Assembly: GCA_041547565.1 (NCBI GenBank)
Contig: JBFEUI010000069.1
Location: 1-14,786 of the forward strand
Direction: 5' to 3'
Length of the DNA stretch: 14,786 bases
Source of the DNA: JBFEUI01 sp041547565
GTDB lineage: Bacteria > Pseudomonadota > Gammaproteobacteria > Thiohalomonadales > Thiohalomonadaceae
This document shows, piece by piece, positions 13,281-14,786 of this stretch. The notes beneath the pieces were generated by a model. It ran no database searches and had not been told where the DNA came from. It saw nothing but the letters and a program-made list of their open reading frames with translations. Positions within the stretch are counted from its first letter, which is position 1, and every line of letters begins with the position of its first letter. The translations under genes were made by a program, and so were the position numbers.

Positions 13281-14786
13281 TTAAATTCCCTTTACCTGTT
13301 GCCTTAGCAGACTCTCAAACTGTTCCGCAGGAACCGGCCGGCTATACAGGTAGCCCTGCCCCTCCCTGCAGCCCTGTTGCTGCAGAAACTCTTTCTGCAC
13401 CACCGACTCGATCCCCTCTGCGATGGTGCTCAGTTGCAGGCTTGTTGCCAGTGCGATAATGGCCTTGACGATGGCTTCGTCATTGGCATCCTGGGGAATA
13501 TCCCGCACAAAGGATTGATCAATTTTCAGCTTGTCGATAGGAAGGCGCTTCAGGTAACTTAGCGATGAGTAGCCGGTACCGAAATCATCAATGGCCAGTT
13601 GGAGGCCGAGCGCACGCAGGCTGTCGAGTAGAGCGATCGCGTTTTCCGCCTGACTCATGATAAATCCCTCAGTAACCTCCAGCTCCAGGTATTGTGCTTC
13701 AAGCCCCGTCTCCTCAAGCACCTTGCTCACCGTCTCGACTAAAAAACCGCGTTGAATTTGCTGGCCGGAGAGGTTCACGGCGATCGTTGTCAGTTCCAAA
13801 CCGGCATCATGCCATGCCTTCACCTGGCGACAGGCGGTCTCCAGCACCCACTTGCCAATAGGAATAATCAGCCCGCTATCCTCGGCCAGCGGTATGAACT
13901 TCTGCGGCGAGACTATCCCCATTTCCGGATGCACCCAACGAATCAGCGCTTCCGCCCCGATGAGCCGGTCATCACATAGTGAGTACTGGGGCTGGTAGTA
14001 AAGCTGGAACTCACCGCGTTCGAGCGCCCGACGCAGGCTACTCTCCAGCTGCACCCGTTCGTAGGCCGAGGCGGTCAGTTCACTGGTATAAAATTGATAG
14101 GTGTTACGCCCACTCTCCTTGGCATGATACATGGCGGCATCCGCATTTTTCACCAGGGCATCCACATCCCCACCATCACCGGGAAAAATGCTGATACCGA
14201 TACTCGCCGTAAGGAAAAACTCGTGCTCACCCAGAACAAAAGGCAGCTTGAAGGTTTCAAGAAGCTTTCTCGCCAACAGTCCCGCATCCTGCGATCTGGT
14301 CAGCTGTTCGATGACCACAACAAATTCATCACCGCCCAGGCGAGCTACGGTATCCTCTTCACGCACACGCACAACCAGGCGCTTGGCAACTTCCTGCAAT
14401 AAGGCATCACCGGTGGGATGACCGAGACTGTCATTTATATGCTTGAAACGGTCCAGGTCGATAAACAGTACGGCAACCCGGTGCCCCTCGCGCCGGGCAA
14501 TCTGAATGGCGTGTTTCAATCGTGCCTGAAACAGCAGACGATTCGGCAGTTCGGTGAGGGGATCGTGGTGGGCCAGGTAATCAAGTTTCTCCTCCGACTC
14601 CTTAACATGACTGATGTCGGTAAAGACCCCTACGTAGTTGACTGTTGCCCCCTCCTCATCTTTCACCGTGCTAACGTTGAGAAGTTCTGGATAAATTTCA
14701 CCATTCTTCCTTCTGTTCCACACCTCACCCTGCCAGTATCCTGTTGTCGATATGGAATTCCAGAACGCGGCATAAAACTCGCTGCC
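13281..14786 (-). CDS. PAS-GGDEF-EAL cyclic-di-GMP protein (N-terminus outside window)
   Basis: Signalling protein with 501 residues visible; the frame is open to the right edge, so the start lies outside. Residues are counted from the first visible one. About 1-60 is the end of a PAS domain with PAC tail (WNRRKNGEIYPELL, YVGVFTDIS). The GGDEF domain spans about 68-230: DPLTELPNR, FIDLDRFKHIND, GGDEF at 151-155, and the inhibitory-site RxxD (REED) at 142-145 five residues ahead. The EAL domain runs to the end: EAL at 279-281, the conserved Asn in AVNLSG, Glu in LEVTE, DDFGTGYSSL, Lys in LKIDQSF and Glu in AEGIES. Both cyclase and phosphodiesterase residues are intact, so it may be bifunctional; which activity dominates cannot be read. 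It lies 54 bases upstream of the oxidoreductase operon on the same strand. Confidence 0.92.
   Translation of the reverse strand, partial: GSEFYAAFWNSISTTGYWQGEVWNRRKNGEIYPELLNVSTVKDEEGATVNYVGVFTDISHVKESEEKLDYLAHHDPLTELPNRLLFQARLKHAIQIARREGHRVAVLFIDLDRFKHINDSLGHPTGDALLQEVAKRLVVRVREEDTVARLGGDEFVVVIEQLTRSQDAGLLARKLLETFKLPFVLGEHEFFLTASIGISIFPGDGGDVDALVKNADAAMYHAKESGRNTYQFYTSELTASAYERVQLESSLRRALERGEFQLYYQPQYSLCDDRLIGAEALIRWVHPEMGIVSPQKFIPLAEDSGLIIPIGKWVLETACRQVKAWHDAGLELTTIAVNLSGQQIQRGFLVETVSKVLEETGLEAQYLELEVTEGFIMSQAENAIALLDSLRALGLQLAIDDFGTGYSSLSYLKRLPIDKLKIDQSFVRDIPQDANDEAIVKAIIALATSLQLSTIAEGIESVVQKEFLQQQGCREGQGYLYSRPVPAEQFESLLRQQVKGI

Overview
The window looks like chromosomal DNA of a gammaproteobacterium, perhaps from the sulfur-oxidising or Chromatiales-like groups. 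This rests on moderately high GC, the AcrB-type pump subfamily, sigma-54 control, and a GGDEF-EAL gene beside a pyruvate:ferredoxin oxidoreductase. The lineage is an inference from protein character, not from a marker gene. I see no rRNA, tRNA, CRISPR array, insertion sequence or phage gene.

Left part (1-4763). An RND efflux permease (cut by the left edge) and its periplasmic adaptor form a minus-strand pair. A divergent plus-strand gene at 4764-6113 encodes a PAS/AAA+/Fis activator of sigma-54 RNA polymerase. The 364-base gap between them holds a good sigma-54 promoter (GG-N10-GC) pointing at the pump genes. Upstream of it lie two palindromic TTGCAA-type sites at enhancer-like distance, and one overlaps the activator's own likely promoter. 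This reads as a self-contained, sensor-controlled efflux module. It is the most coherent regulatory system in the window.

Middle part (6114-8369). Convergent with the activator is a very atypical pyruvate-kinase homologue of 623-633 residues. It has a helical N-terminal extension, a B region that seems to contain two related modules, no C-terminal allosteric domain, and substitutions at the positions that bind K+ in standard enzymes. Divergent from it is a 73-residue acidic helical protein of unknown function.

Right part (8386-14786). A tightly packed minus-strand operon encodes a 2-oxoacid:ferredoxin oxidoreductase as a fused gamma-delta subunit, then alpha, then beta, with 4- and 8-base overlaps. 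An acyl-CoA ligase follows after 11 bases. The set would convert a 2-oxoacid to acyl-CoA with reduced ferredoxin, and the ligase would make acyl-CoA from a free acid. Upstream in the same direction is a PAS-GGDEF-EAL cyclic-di-GMP protein whose N-terminus lies outside the window. All key residues of both its catalytic domains are present.

I see no wholly unknown multi-gene system. The points most worth checking are the sigma-54 efflux circuit, the unusual pyruvate kinase and the Met-rich adaptor.
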